Assembly (NCBI RefSeq): GCF_000801105.2
Contig: NC_079519.1
Span: 30,355,288-30,419,287 of the forward strand
DNA length: 64,000 nucleotides
Direction of reading: 5' to 3'
From: Raphanus sativus
Taxonomy: Eukaryota > Streptophyta > Magnoliopsida > Brassicales > Brassicaceae
Shown here: piece by piece, positions 10,901 to 22,407 of the stretch
How the letters are laid out: each line of letters starts with the position of its first letter
Position numbering within the stretch: the stretch's first letter is position 1
The notes under the pieces: generated by a model
What the model was told of the DNA's origin: nothing
The model's database searches: none
Seen by the model: the letters and a program-made list of their open reading frames with translations, nothing else
Translations under genes and position numbers: made by a program

Positions 10901-13900
10901 ACTGTTTTGTCCCATGCCGTCCACTCTGGCTGAGGTAGCATACCACCTACTGGCTCAAAATTTTCCCAACTACACATTGAAAAACTTACATGAGGATTTA
11001 TATGGAACTGAGATGCTTTAACATTAATGCCACAGAATTAAAGTAGAGGTAACCAAAATGGAGCCACTAGTCACCTGTAGAGCTGGTAGTTTAGGGGTGC
11101 TGACTCGGTAGATCTCTGCGAAGAACCATCGTCATAGCTAGAAAACGAAGAAACATTACTGTTTCCAAATCCTGAGAGTGGCATCGACTGAATGGTCGAA
11201 ATAGCTGTTGCGGCAACAGGACTAATCCTTCGGGATGTGCGATAGCCTATTCCAAGTAGAGCACCGCCATGCAGACCAATGACCTGCGAGGAGAAATTTT
11301 GAAGCATAAGACTAATGCTCTCGAAACATACAGAATACACCACCACTAGGAGTCAAGAAGAATCTCAATGTGTAAGATTCTCCTGTTCAGCAACCTTATT
11401 CTTTTAGTCAAACATCAATTAATAAACAAGTAGATTCCACATCTGGTTTTTTTTTCTTTTTGATGAACTGAATATGAAAGATGCCTGTTTTTAGAAAACT
11501 AATCCCCAGCTGAGACTAGAACACATCAAAAGCGGTTACGGATTGAAATGACTCCAGTAAAAGACACATACCGGTTCAGAGCGACCTCCTACAGATCTCA
11601 TGAGGATGTTTGAGGTTCCATCATCTAAGAGAATACGAACTTGGACACTAGCTGATGAAGATGCATGAGCAGCAGCAGCGGCTTGTGCTGCGGCTGCAGC
11701 TGCTTCTTTCGCCTTTCTTGATGAACCACCCTTTGGGATCATAGGCATTCTTTGAGGTAATACAGATTCTAGTATTGCAAATCTATCTCGACATGTATCC
11801 CATGCCAAAATTCTTGCACTTCCAGAATCAACAACGGACCAGTCACTAACTTTGTAGATAGAGAAGTACAGGATATCAGGCCATACAACTGCCACATACC
11901 TACAACCAGAGAATAAAGTTAGTTACTGTTCTAGATGTCCATGCCTAGCTACTGTTCTTAGGTTGTTAAATCTTGTTATATTATATCTCAATATAGAACT
12001 TGAAGACTGAAAAAAAGAACCGGAAACTTACTTTCCTGAACTGCTTACAGAAAGAACTGAGTATGAGTCATGGGGAACTGATGCCACACTCTGCTTTTTG
12101 GTCTGCTTTACAGTCATCTGTTCGCCTGCATCTAGCTTAGACATTCCTGATTCGGACAAGGCATTATTTCCAAGGGATGGGTTGGCTGAGTTGGATATTT
12201 GAAAGTTTAAGAGCTTTAGTTCTCTTCCAAGGATATATACAGCTGAATTCTCCCGACTTCCAGGCAGTGCTGGTAGAAAAGCTGCAGACGGAATGGCACG
12301 AGGATCAAATTCACTAACTATAATACCAACATTGGTACCAGTTGCGACGAGATGTGGCTGTAGAGGATGTGCAACCATACAAAAGACCTGAAAAAATATG
12401 ATATTAATTAGTAACTATAGAAGCTACGCTATTATATATAATAAGGTAATAGTGCTGTGTTTACTTACCCTAAGTTTTTTGTGGGTTGCAAGTACTTGAG
12501 GCGGAACCAAGGAAGAAAGTTCACATAATGGCCTTGTCAGGGCCGAATAAGTTGGATGCTCAATAGACCTGTGAGAAGTTAAGCAATTAGACATTTTTCT
12601 CTAATATAAATAAAGATGTTCACCACAGATACTACGAAGTGATACCATATGTGTGAATCTTTAACGCAAGTCAAAATATCAAGGTTTGGTGCTCGAGGAT
12701 GACACCAAGATGCAACACTGTGGCAAGCTAGCTTCGGGACAGGTTTAATTCTCCGCAGCTCCTGTAGATAAACAGTAGACATGTGTGTTGGAAAAGAGAT
12801 CCACAATATGTGCAAAGCCCATACATGAGATACAACATTACCTTAAATGTCATTGTGTCCCATATCGCCAATGTCTTGTCTGCACCAATTGTAATCAGTT
12901 GTGGAGCACTGCCACTTACCCGTGTCAGCTCAACAGCCACCACCCCGCCATCATGTGCCTGATACAGTCAGAACAACAACATCAGAAGAGAGTGAGCAAA
13001 CGCTTTTACCCAACCATATCTGGAAGGACAAAACAGTATAACAGCAAAGTGGAGTTTATAGACTCAATTAAGCAAACAATAGTATGTCAATTAAAACAAA
13101 AACAAAAAAACATGAGCATGTCATACTCTTCTAACCATTACTCAGCCTATTAATCACAAAAGGATGAAAAAAAAAAATCTAACTACTAATTATCCAACAC
13201 TCAGAAAACAGAAACACATATCAACTCAGAAGGTTCAGAGAAACTAGAACAATGGTGACATGTCCTGCACTGTAACCAAATCTGGCCAATCTTTGCATGA
13301 AAGAGTAGGATTAAAATAAATACCTTTAAGCTAAGCTTGGGTACAAGGTCTCTAGAATCAGTGCCATGATCGGCATTCCACAGTATAAGTAAACCATCAC
13401 TGCCACCTGAAACAAGGAATGCCTGCAATTGCAAGTAGATAGAGAACGGCTGGTATCATGTACTGAAGATAAATAACGGAGAGAAAATGCTTGATAATCA
13501 TTCATTAAAAATCGTTTAATTTAGAAAGAAAGGATAAGAAAGCAGTTATTAGTAGAACTAATAACATAACCTAATAATGATATAAAATGACTGGAGCACT
13601 AAGCTACCAATTTTTAAAAGAGAGAAATGTGTAGCTAGTTACCTCGCCAGATGATGCCATGAAATTCATCAAGCAATAAATTGATCCTTTATGGCCAGCT
13701 GTATACCTACGTGCAAGCTGCAATGAAGTAAAAATTCAGGGAAATTAACACATACCAGTATCAATAGATCGCACCCTAAACCCCGAAAAAAAAACAAAAT
13801 AAACATTCAATAATATGGAACAAACAAACCTTCCATGTTATCATTGACAAAACTCTAATGACACCATCAGTTGAACCAAAAGCAACTAAAGGGCCATCAC

Positions 13901-15338
13901 CACCCGATGATCTGGTAAGAAACTCCATGCTGCAAACAAAAGATGAAAGTCTAACAACTTTACGGAGCAGAAGCATTTGTCAAAAAAAAAAAAAAGTAGA
14001 AACACTGTTTGCTTGCACATTAACTTGCTATCGCAGTCTACATCTTTTTGGTGGTCTCAGGTGTCGATCAAATCCATGCTCTAAAACTAGAGAAAAGGCA
14101 ATACACTTACCAGACAAGAGACCTGTTGTCAAGCTCCGTCTTAGGCACATCTCGGCCACGCATTGTCACCAAGTCCAAGAAAATGGCTTTATTCTCGCAA
14201 CAGATGACCAAAAAGTGCCGGCCTTTAGTCGATGGAGCAGGAGAAGTGAAACCGGATGTGAGATGATCAACAGCTGACGGAGATTCAGCGGCTGCAGAGC
14301 GGTTCCTCCACAGTTGCCAGTAACGCACATCATCGTCATAAAACTTCACCTGCTTTACACTTGTAAGTGACAAAAAAAAAAAAGATATGGCAGATTATTC
14401 AATTTTTTCCCTTCTCATATCAGATAGGGATGAAAGAATAGCAACGGTGAAGATCTATTACCTTCCTCCTCTAATGGCTTCAGTAGGCTTGCCTTTATAG
14501 TCTAAGCAAAAAAAAAAAAAAAAAAAAGTCAATGTAAGTCATGAAGAGCATAATAATATACCAGAATAGAATGCATAATTGAAGGAAAAATAACTTAAGC
14601 CGATAAGAGCATCTCTAATCCTACTCTATTTTCTATTACTGTTCATTTGGTAGACGCAGTTTCTTGCGGCTGCGGCTGCGGCTGCTTCTGCAGATTAATT
14701 TTATCAGCGTTCAGCCTTAGACACAGAATCTGCTCCAGCATTCGGACGCAGGTAACTGCGTGTGGTCTAACAAAAATATGGTCGCAGCCGCAGAAAGCTA
14801 CGTCTGCCAAACGAACAGTCCTAATATGAAATTTAGAGTAAAATCTTCTCTAACCATACTATATTTCTCTTTCACAATGGATTAAAACGTGGGACTACGG
14901 ACTGAAATTATTTCTTAATCACTACTCCATTTTTTTTCATAAAACTCTTAACGATCATATCTATTTCGAAGAACAAAACAGAGTAGTAATACATTAGAGA
15001 CGCTCTAATGGAAATTGACATGGAACAAGTTGATCCATGGCTCTCACCGGAGTCTCCCTCGGCGAGCTTCTCTAACTTGGCACCAACCAAACGTCGCTCG
15101 TCGACTCCACCGGCTTTCAGCTCATAAATTACCTATAAGAAATGGCTAATTTATGTTGCAAATCATCGATTCGGGATCACTACCAGAATTGAATCAAAAC
15201 TAGAACCTGACGGTGCTCCCAGTTCCATACGGAGACGTGATCGGAATCATCAGCCGTAACGAGCCATGGATGCGTGGGATGTACCTGTATCTTCACTATC
15301 TTCCCGTTCGTCTGCCGAAACGCTCTCGCGCGCAGCAT
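7984..15338 (-). CDS. TWD40-2: TWD40-2, WD40 subunit of the TPLATE endocytic complex
   Basis: TWD40-2 is a core subunit of the plant TPLATE complex, an adaptor for clathrin-mediated endocytosis at the plasma membrane. I trace 21 exons: 15338-15207, 15132-15048, 14501-14462, 14359-14111, 13929-13830, 13717-13643, 13422-13324, 12958-12842, 12761-12646, 12568-12469, 12387-12032, 11899-11572, 11283-11075, 10969-10751, 10644-10458, 10345-10113, 9929-9837, 9749-9648, 9565-9205, 9125-8988 and 8907-7984. They join to 4263 nt, 1420 residues, in one frame. The start MLRARAFRQTNGKIVKIQVH is followed by WD repeats (HPWLVTADDSDHVSVWNWEH; FLVSGGSDGLLILWNAD; LITIGADKTLAIWDTM). A charged Ala-rich coiled segment and an alpha-solenoid-like C-terminal half follow. 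The last exon encodes about nine SAAPETAAVAE-like repeats before a Pro-rich tail ending PIDFDFLND. Exon 3 is only 40 nt. Intron 2 carries a nested MITE. The tail repeats make it somewhat longer than I recall for Arabidopsis (about 1377). Confidence 0.92.
8255..8545 (-). repeat. Coding 33-bp minisatellite in TWD40-2 tail
   Basis: On the minus strand about nine imperfect 11-residue units of the form SAAPETAAVAE follow one another. On the plus strand GCTGCTGACTCAGCAACAGC-type units recur every 30-33 bases. Some units lost one codon, so spacing varies. The frame stays open throughout, which fits copy-number change by whole codons. Confidence 0.8.
14607..15005. mobile_element. Harbinger-like MITE in TWD40-2 intron 2
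   Basis: The ends GAGCATCTCTAAT (14607) and the reverse complement of ATTAGAGACGCTC (ending 15005) form near-perfect inverted repeats. Both sides carry the trinucleotide TAA (14604-14606 and 15006-15008), the TWA-type target duplication of PIF/Harbinger elements. It has no coding capacity. It lies wholly between exons 2 and 3 of TWD40-2. Confidence 0.75.
14638..14819. mobile_element. Second MITE nested inside the first
   Basis: The ends ACTGTTCATTTGGTAGACG and, reversed, ACTGTTCGTTTGGCAGACG match at 17 of 19 bases. Internal CTGCGGCTGCGGCTG near 14665 and GCAGCCGCAG near 14784 extend the pairing, so the whole piece can fold into a hairpin. I could not define a target duplication. Confidence 0.65.
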
Positions 15339-15859
15339 TTTTTTCGATCGACGAAAACAAATCAAAAGTCTGAGCACAATTGCATTCGCGAGAACTCTTT
15401 TTTTTTTATTATTTTTTTGTTCAAATCGTTTCACGAGAAACTCCCACAACAGAAAAAAAATCAGATATACAGCAGAGTCATGATTCAGATCCGAGTCAAT
15501 AGGATCCAGTCCACCACCGAACAAAAACTCCGGTAGTGTCTTCCAACTGAGAAGCCCAGTCTGATACACATAAAGGCCCACTAATGTTTTACCATGATTT
15601 ATTTATTTTTCATCTTCTTTTTAAAAAAAAACAATTATTTATGATATTAACTATATTTTTTATTTAAATTAATTTTCTTATGTATATGTTAATGAAAGCT
15701 TACGAATAAAAAAAGTTACTTTTACTATACTTAATATTTTTGATAAATAGTTTAATGTATATGGTGAGTTTAACTAATGCATATCTAACTTTCTATTTTT
15801 TCTCTATACTTTTTTAATATGAAATTTTCGTTAAACAAAGTACAATATCTATCTATCTA

Positions 15860-16999
15860 TCTTATTAAAATAGGAAAATTACAACTTCTTCTAGGTGGAT
15901 TTTTAAAGGTGGACCTTATATATTTAAATTAAATGTTTTATTTTTTATATATAATACGTACCATAGTCTAACTTTGCATTGATGTATTTCCTTAAATACA
16001 GTTCTTCTTTTTGTCCATATTCCATATATGATTTTTACATTTATTACATGTCGATTTAAATAAGATATATACTAAGAATATTAAAAATATTAATCGTTCT
16101 ATAATTACCCTATACAATTCATTTTAAATTGATCAGTATATTTTCATTGGCCATATTAATTTTATTAGTACGAATAACATTAGGTAGATAAGTCATAGAC
16201 ACATACATAAATATATGACTATTCTTATAACTACGTTGGGCCTAATCTACTTTGTAAAACAAATAACACATAGCTTCATATATTGTATAGAATATAGTAA
16301 TATTGTATAGTATTATACTTATACAATAATACTAAAAATAAACCAAACTGAAATATAATATATATCGAAAAATGCTTTGAACCATTACACACAAAATATA
16401 TTAGACCTCAGAGATAAAATTCACTTTGAAATTACGTAATAATTATTTTAAAAAATTAAATTCCGTAATGTACAAAAAAATATAAGTTTTATATAAAATT
16501 TTGTGTTACAATAAAAAGACACAACTCGCGCTTGCAAAGTGTTATTTTTACATACGAAAAACAGTTTTGATATTGTTCTTTAAACACAAAATTGAATTAT
16601 ACAAACTCGATACTACATAAAACTAAACAATATAGAATACATTTTAAAAATAAAACATGTGTGGGTGTGCATATGTTTATATAATATATAAATATATTAT
16701 GTTACACGTATTTTCATATAAATAATACCCCAATGTAAGTTTTGTATGATAAATGTTGAAAATACAAAATATATAGCACTATATATTTTAAATAATATAG
16801 AAAAAATCTACTTTACGTTATCATAAAATTTAAAAATCAAATTTAGTAATTAAACACGTTGCTTATTTAAACACATTAGTACACATTGTTATTTATCAAA
16901 ATTTTATATTAATATAAATTGCGATCATGTATAACATTTAGTAAAAACAAAGATAAAAAAAAAATTGACTCCCGCTCGGTCGAGCGGGTCATGATCTAG
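15860..16999 (+). mobile_element. Non-autonomous Helitron
   Basis: The 5' end is TCTTATTAAAATAGG after an A. The 3' end is ATCTAG followed by T, preceded by a perfect 8-bp stem CCCGCTCG/CGAGCGGG with a GT loop at 16971-16988. TC start, CTAG end, the 3' hairpin about 10 nt from the end and insertion between A and T are Helitron hallmarks. The interior is AT-rich with no gene. Confidence 0.85.
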
Positions 17000-17003
17000 T
17001 ATA

Positions 17004-17752
17004 TCCTATTAAAAGTGAAGTACAAATGGAAACTAACCTCTACTTCTTCTCTTATTTACCACAGACTACCACTGATTTTAATTCAAGAAATTATCTAGAT
17101 CAATCACCTCATTTCACACCTAGAGCCCATAATCACCTCATTTAATGCAGAGTCCATGACGTTTTTTACAACATTTTAATGGATTTTTATTTTGTTTATT
17201 CTGTAATTACAAATGAACCTAACTGCTTTTTATCTAACCATATCTAACCATCAAATTAAAGTCATACTCATCATTCACATACACTCAGAAATTATTATAT
17301 ACATGAAATCGAGTTTAATATATGAACTATTCTGCAAGAAAATATTGAAGTTTCGTATTGTAATATGGAGTTAGATAATAAAATAATGAAAATTTTTTAA
17401 GTGTATTATATACCTGTTTTTATATGTTAATTTTTTCATATAAAATTTTATAAATCATTGTATTTTCTATGAACATGTCTACGTAATTTACAATTTTTAA
17501 AATGGCATCCTTAGTCATAGCTATTTATTCATTAGATCTTCTAGTTCCACACACTACCACAAACAAACTATATGATTAACAAAAATATGTTTCAACCAAA
17601 TAACTAATGTACTTCATCATTTACACTTTTAATATCACCAGACAGTATACAGAAATTTAATATCACAATTACATAACCTAAAAAAATAATATCATAACAT
17701 TTCAAACCGAAAACGAACATCCGCGCGGACGTGCGCGCAGGTCAAGATCTAG
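17004..17752 (+). mobile_element. Non-autonomous Helitron directly downstream of the first
   Basis: It starts TCCTATTAAAAGTGAAG only 4 bases after the previous CTAG and ends GATCTAG before T. The end is preceded by the GC-rich palindromic stretch CCGCGCGGACGTGCGCGC. No genes are seen inside. The segment 17439-17752 recurs in reverse at 39433-39743. Confidence 0.85.
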
Positions 17753-18406
17753 TAAACTTTTATAAGTTTCAACTTTAGAAAAACATAGACTTATTTGAAG
17801 ATGATCTAATAATATATGAATTCAAGTCTTGTTACTAATACCCTAACAATCTTGCTTTATGTCAAGGTTAACTGAACATGTATTACATAAATACTGCATG
17901 TCGAAAGTGGAAGTAAAATATTTTTGTTTTGATGATAATTATACAACATGACCTATCGAATTCAGTAACACCAGGACCAGTTAATTCATGCTAATATTCT
18001 TTGAGCAATAGGGAAGATCACAATACCATAAGTTAAGAAGTCGCCAGAAGTTAAGAAGTCGCCAGAAGTTTATCGTTGTATGCATAAAATTAAATTAAAA
18101 CATGGATGAATAACGACAATACACCCTTATATATGCACATATTAGATACATATGTAAACATTTAGAGACATGAATCAATAAAATAAATACTTTACTGTTG
18201 TTGACAAAAATGAAGTGCAGCTCTCAATATCTAACCATATCTATCATGTTTTTCTTTTTATATTCCCCTGATCGCTTTTTCTGCTTTTTTTTATTAGCAT
18301 GGAGGCCAATCACCACTAATGCAAATAATTCTTTGACTTTCAATATTTCTCCAAAAGGTAAAATATTTATTTGGTTCAAAGCAGTGGGACCAATGTAGAC
18401 ACCATC
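17753..18406. other. AT-rich intergenic DNA
   Basis: No gene seen. A short tandem duplication of AGTTAAGAAGTCGCCAGA lies at about 18031-18068; in the right arm the matching units have lost bases. Confidence 0.4.
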
Positions 18407-18424
18407 TTAGAGCATCCATATTGG
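18407..18424. mobile_element. One terminus of a Harbinger-like element
   Basis: TTA followed by GAGCATCCATATTGG matches the terminal repeat GAGCATCCACAATGG of the element ending at 28500 at 13 of 15 bases. I found no matching opposite end nearby, so this is only a half-element. Its mirror is at 38773-38790. Confidence 0.45.
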
Positions 18425-19034
18425 TTCAGTGGTTGATCAAGTTTTAAAATCTTAAGATCTACCTGTCAATTTGATCCTAGAAAATGGGTTCTTAAGATTA
18501 TATATTGGAGTTAATAACTTTTTCATATCTTTTTGGGACAAAAATCATGAAAATATTCTGACAGATGTATTTTCTTTGTGTGATGCAGCATTGTTAAATT
18601 AGATCTGAAAAACTTAAATGAATTGTCTACAGAAAACTGGTTAACAAGCCATGTGTGTTAACTGCTCCAAATTAGTTAAGGCTAAAAGATAAATAAACAT
18701 CTAATAAGTTAGGTTGAGAGAATCGATTGATATACCGATTTTAAGAAGTGTACAAGACTTTGTGAGTGGATGGTGGAAAGGCCGAGTCTTTTGACATTAA
18801 CATTATATTGGCTTTATTTTTAGCACTAGAGCCACTTGGTTTCCGAATCTTTACCTGATTGTCGAATATTTATATCACCATATATGTAAATGCATATTAT
18901 ATCGGACCGGATACGTTGTGCAGTTACATGTCTCTCTCTTTTATAAATACTTGCTCTCATTACACTTCCCATACCCATCACAAACACTCTCATGCATTGA
19001 AGTTTGATGAAAATGCATGCCCAACGGAGTAGAA

Positions 19035-19174
19035 TTGCATGAAGTTGAGTAGAGTATAATGCAGCCAAGGATGACTTGCCGGAGGGTCGTTCATCATGCA
19101 TAACAATATTGGTGATGAACATAATTCTGGCAAGTTGTCCTTCGGCTACATTTTGCTCTCTTCTACTCATGCAA
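19035..19174 (+). ncRNA. MIR169B: MIR169b precursor (left copy)
   Basis: miR169 guides cleavage of NF-YA mRNAs and acts in drought, nitrogen and flowering-time control. The mature sequence CAGCCAAGGATGACTTGCCG+G is exact at 19062-19082, and the known miR169b-3p (star) sequence beginning GGCAAGTTGTCC is at 19129-19150. The two arms pair with the usual mismatches, and the outer stem extends (TTGCATGAAGTTGAGTAGAG with CTTCTACTCATGCAA). From memory the Arabidopsis MIR169b locus lies near CRY3 on chromosome 5, which agrees with the neighbours here. The antisense open frame across this hairpin is a by-product of the fold, not a gene. Confidence 0.93.
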
Positions 19175-21074
19175 ACTCTCCATGGAATACTCTACATTTT
19201 CATTCTTTCAAATCGACTATGTGAACTGTACTAACGACCCTTGGTATTGATCAGATGTCCAGCATCGGTGCAATAGTATATTAATTTTTTTTCATGATAG
19301 TATATTAATACACGTTTTTCTTTTGTTAATGGTTACTTTTATTCTTGTGAAGTTTTTCAAAATTAAAGGGGGATTTTCTTTGTTTCTTATTACAACAGCT
19401 TCTAGGAGAGGCATTTAAAAGAGGATATATTCTAAGCAAAATCTTAAGTGAAGACATTTATAAGCACCAGATAGGCCGTTCTGTACATATCTCTTATATA
19501 TAATGAAATTTTCTTTCAGATAAAAAAAAAAATGAATTCAGTCCACCAAATGGGTTTGAGCTTCATATTTTATTTCAGATGCAACTGGTTTTGTGGAGTT
19601 AAAGATTCATGGACAAAAGGTTTGGCTGTTCTTGTCTGTTTTCCCCCATCATATTTAAAGTTTAATATACATATTAAAATAGTCAACAGTAGAAAAAAAT
19701 ATAAGATTGGTTTGAATGTTTTGACTTACAAATAGGATAACCCGAACTATTAAGGGAACGAGCCTGCTTGCATTGGCCGTCCTAATCTATAGTTTATACA
19801 TAGGTTTATTTAGAATGCACAACATACAGCCCTAAACATAGTGCAAAAAATGCACTATTGTTGTTGGCGTCTGTCAGCTCCAGTGCGTACGGTGTTAGTT
19901 TATCTGGAATTATATACTATGCTGTCAATTATCATTTCTTGACCTAACATAAATAAGCAAAATCAATTATAATTCGCAGATTATTTTGTTGGACGTAATA
20001 TTACGTAACAGTCAAGAGAATTATATAAAAGCGATGAAAAAGGAGAAAAGAAGCCGAAATTTGTGGAATATTATGAAATGTGCGTTGTCGTTTTTGGGAA
20101 TCTAAGGTACTGCGGGCCGACAAAAGTGGTCATCTAATAAAGATTTTGGTCAGACAATCATAAACCAAATCCTTGAACGCAAATTTGACAAGAGACACTC
20201 ATCAAGTCATCATCGCTTTCCTCTTTAAAATGTTTCAGCTTTTTAGGTACGTGCGTTATCAATTATCATCATGTTCCTATATCGTATCCTCTTTTCCTTT
20301 TGTACATAATCTGCTGACCATATTATATAAAGAACCGGATAGGACAAGAACAGAAACGTCACCGTTTACTATGACAAGCACTCAATCATTCAGACTACTA
20401 ATTAATTTAATTTTGTAAGCATATGTAATAAGCTCTTTAGTTACTCCATATGGAATTGTATGGAAGCTCTGATTATCTGCTCACTTTGTGTGATATATGA
20501 ACGAAACTAGTTATAAGAGAAATGAGTTTTTGAACTAAGTGTGAATTGAGTTTCCCTACGCATGCGATTCAAGTTGATCAAGGCTTGTCCGAGGAGAAGC
20601 AACTAGCACAAAAGAAAAGAGAAGAAATAGAGACATAGTAGTACTGATGAATTTGTCGGGTCTATCATGGTCTCCATTTAAGTAAACAAATAAACTGAAA
20701 ACTGGTCAATATAAAATTCAAACGTTTGGAAGTGGGAAACTGAGGAAAGATATGAGAACGAGACTACGGAGGTCTTACCTAGAATGGATAAGACCATGAC
20801 AAAATTTTGTAGCTGGCCCTGATTCGGATTTCAGGTTGTATCCGAACCCACAAAATTTTGGAGCTGGCCCTGACTATGGAGGTCTCACACTCTCACCTCC
20901 ATACCGATCATCAGCCTATATCGGGAAAGAGCGTGGAAAAGGAGATGAGAAGGACGTGTAATATGTTTGTTACATAGTTGAAAATGATAAACCGTGTAAT
21001 ATGTTTGTTATATAGTTGAAAATGAATCGTGTAATATATATTTTTTACATAGTTTAAAGGAATCGTCTAATCTA
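19175..21074. other. Intergenic DNA downstream of MIR169b
   Basis: No coding gene is supported. Near 20797-20874 a segment containing ACAAAATTTTG(T/G)AGCTGGCCCTGA occurs twice in tandem. The rest is AT-rich and mirrored in the right arm. Confidence 0.4.
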
Positions 21075-22304
21075 TCCTATTAAAATTGAAGTGCAAATGT
21101 AAATTAACCCTCACTTAGTTTATATATTTACAATCATTGCCACTGATTTTAATAATACATACATTAATATTAACACAAAGCCTCTCACGTAATACACCAA
21201 AACAAATCAACAAGCCCATTAACAAATTTTTAATTCAAATATTGATGTGTGTTACTAAATCGAATAATGTCATCTATACCTTTATTATTGTTATTGTACT
21301 ATTTAAACATGGGTACCACCAACAATTCCAAAGCTTATTTATATATAACTATCACAAAAAGTTGTTAAATATTTTAGTGATAGATATGAACCAAACAGAT
21401 TAACTTTGTATATTCTAATGCTTCAACTATAAATTATCTAATTATATAAAATCATGACCATATTTTAAAAAATATTAATAGAATTTTCTCATATACATAT
21501 AATCTACCCAACTATATCTGATCTATAATTAAAAATAATGTTAATAATTTAACATGACTTTATGCATTTTTTAAAAATATTAAAAAATATTTTCTAACAC
21601 AAATGAATGAATAGAAACATATTAATATTTATTCTAATTGGTTGTAAATACAAACAAATTCAAATAAACTCTATGATTAAAAAACATATGTTTCAATAAT
21701 TTGGATATATAAGAAATAACTAATGTAATTTGTCATTTAATTTATAAAATTAGCATAGAATACATTATTAACAAAATTACACTTATATAAAATATAGTAG
21801 ATATTAAACATTGCAAACCGAAAAAGAACATCCGCGGGGGATCAAGATATACTTTAAATTTCTCAAAATATATAAACAAAATAATATATTACAAATAAAT
21901 CTGAATAACATAGTTTGAATACCTAAACTTAACATATAAATTGGTTTGATTTAAATATTTGGATAGAGAATCAATAATTATTTTAAGTATTTTGGTGTTT
22001 TGAGTATATTTAACTATTTTAGATATTTATATTTGACTATTTATATATATTTCAATTATTTAAACCAACTTAAAAGTACTATATATATTTTAGATGTTTT
22101 TTATAAACTAAATCTAAAAAATAATATACATAATTTTGAATAATTTTGATATTTAATCAATTTCGGTTTGGTTTTGGTACTTCTTTTTGAATCGGGATCG
22201 GTTCGATCTTTTGGATTCATATTTTTGCCGAACTCTAATATTGACATGAAAACAACATATTTTATAAAAAATACATCCGCACGGGTGTGTGGGTCAAAAT
22301 CTAG
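21075..22304 (+). mobile_element. Non-autonomous Helitron (left arm copy)
   Basis: It begins TCCTATTAAAATTGAAGTGC after an A and ends CAAAATCTAG before T, with CCGCACGGGTGTGTGGG just inside the end. The 5' end resembles that of the element at 17004, so they belong to one family. A second, decayed 3'-like motif (CATCCGCGGGGGATCAAGAT) near 21828 suggests a nested or composite structure. Confidence 0.75.
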
Positions 22305-22317
22305 TATGTTGTTATAG

Positions 22318-22382
22318 TTTAATGATGATAATAATAATAATAATAAGAATAATTAAAAAAAAACATAATAATAATAATAATA
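22318..22382. repeat. AAT-rich microsatellite
   Basis: Runs of GAT/AAT trinucleotides (AATAATAATAAT) occur on both sides of a short A run, just downstream of the CRY3 pseudogene. The reverse complement recurs at about 34836-34892. Confidence 0.8.
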
Positions 22383-22407
22383 CAAATTCTTGTGAAGAAT
22401 AGTTTCT

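Noticed and set aside
18826..19170. Open frame of 114 codons beginning MSRREQNVAEGQLAR
   Set aside because: It is antisense to the MIR169b hairpin. The frame follows from the stem sequence and has no homology that I recognise.
22318..22382. AAT runs considered as part of a CRISPR-like or satellite array
   Set aside because: Simple microsatellite without spacers, in a plant genome.
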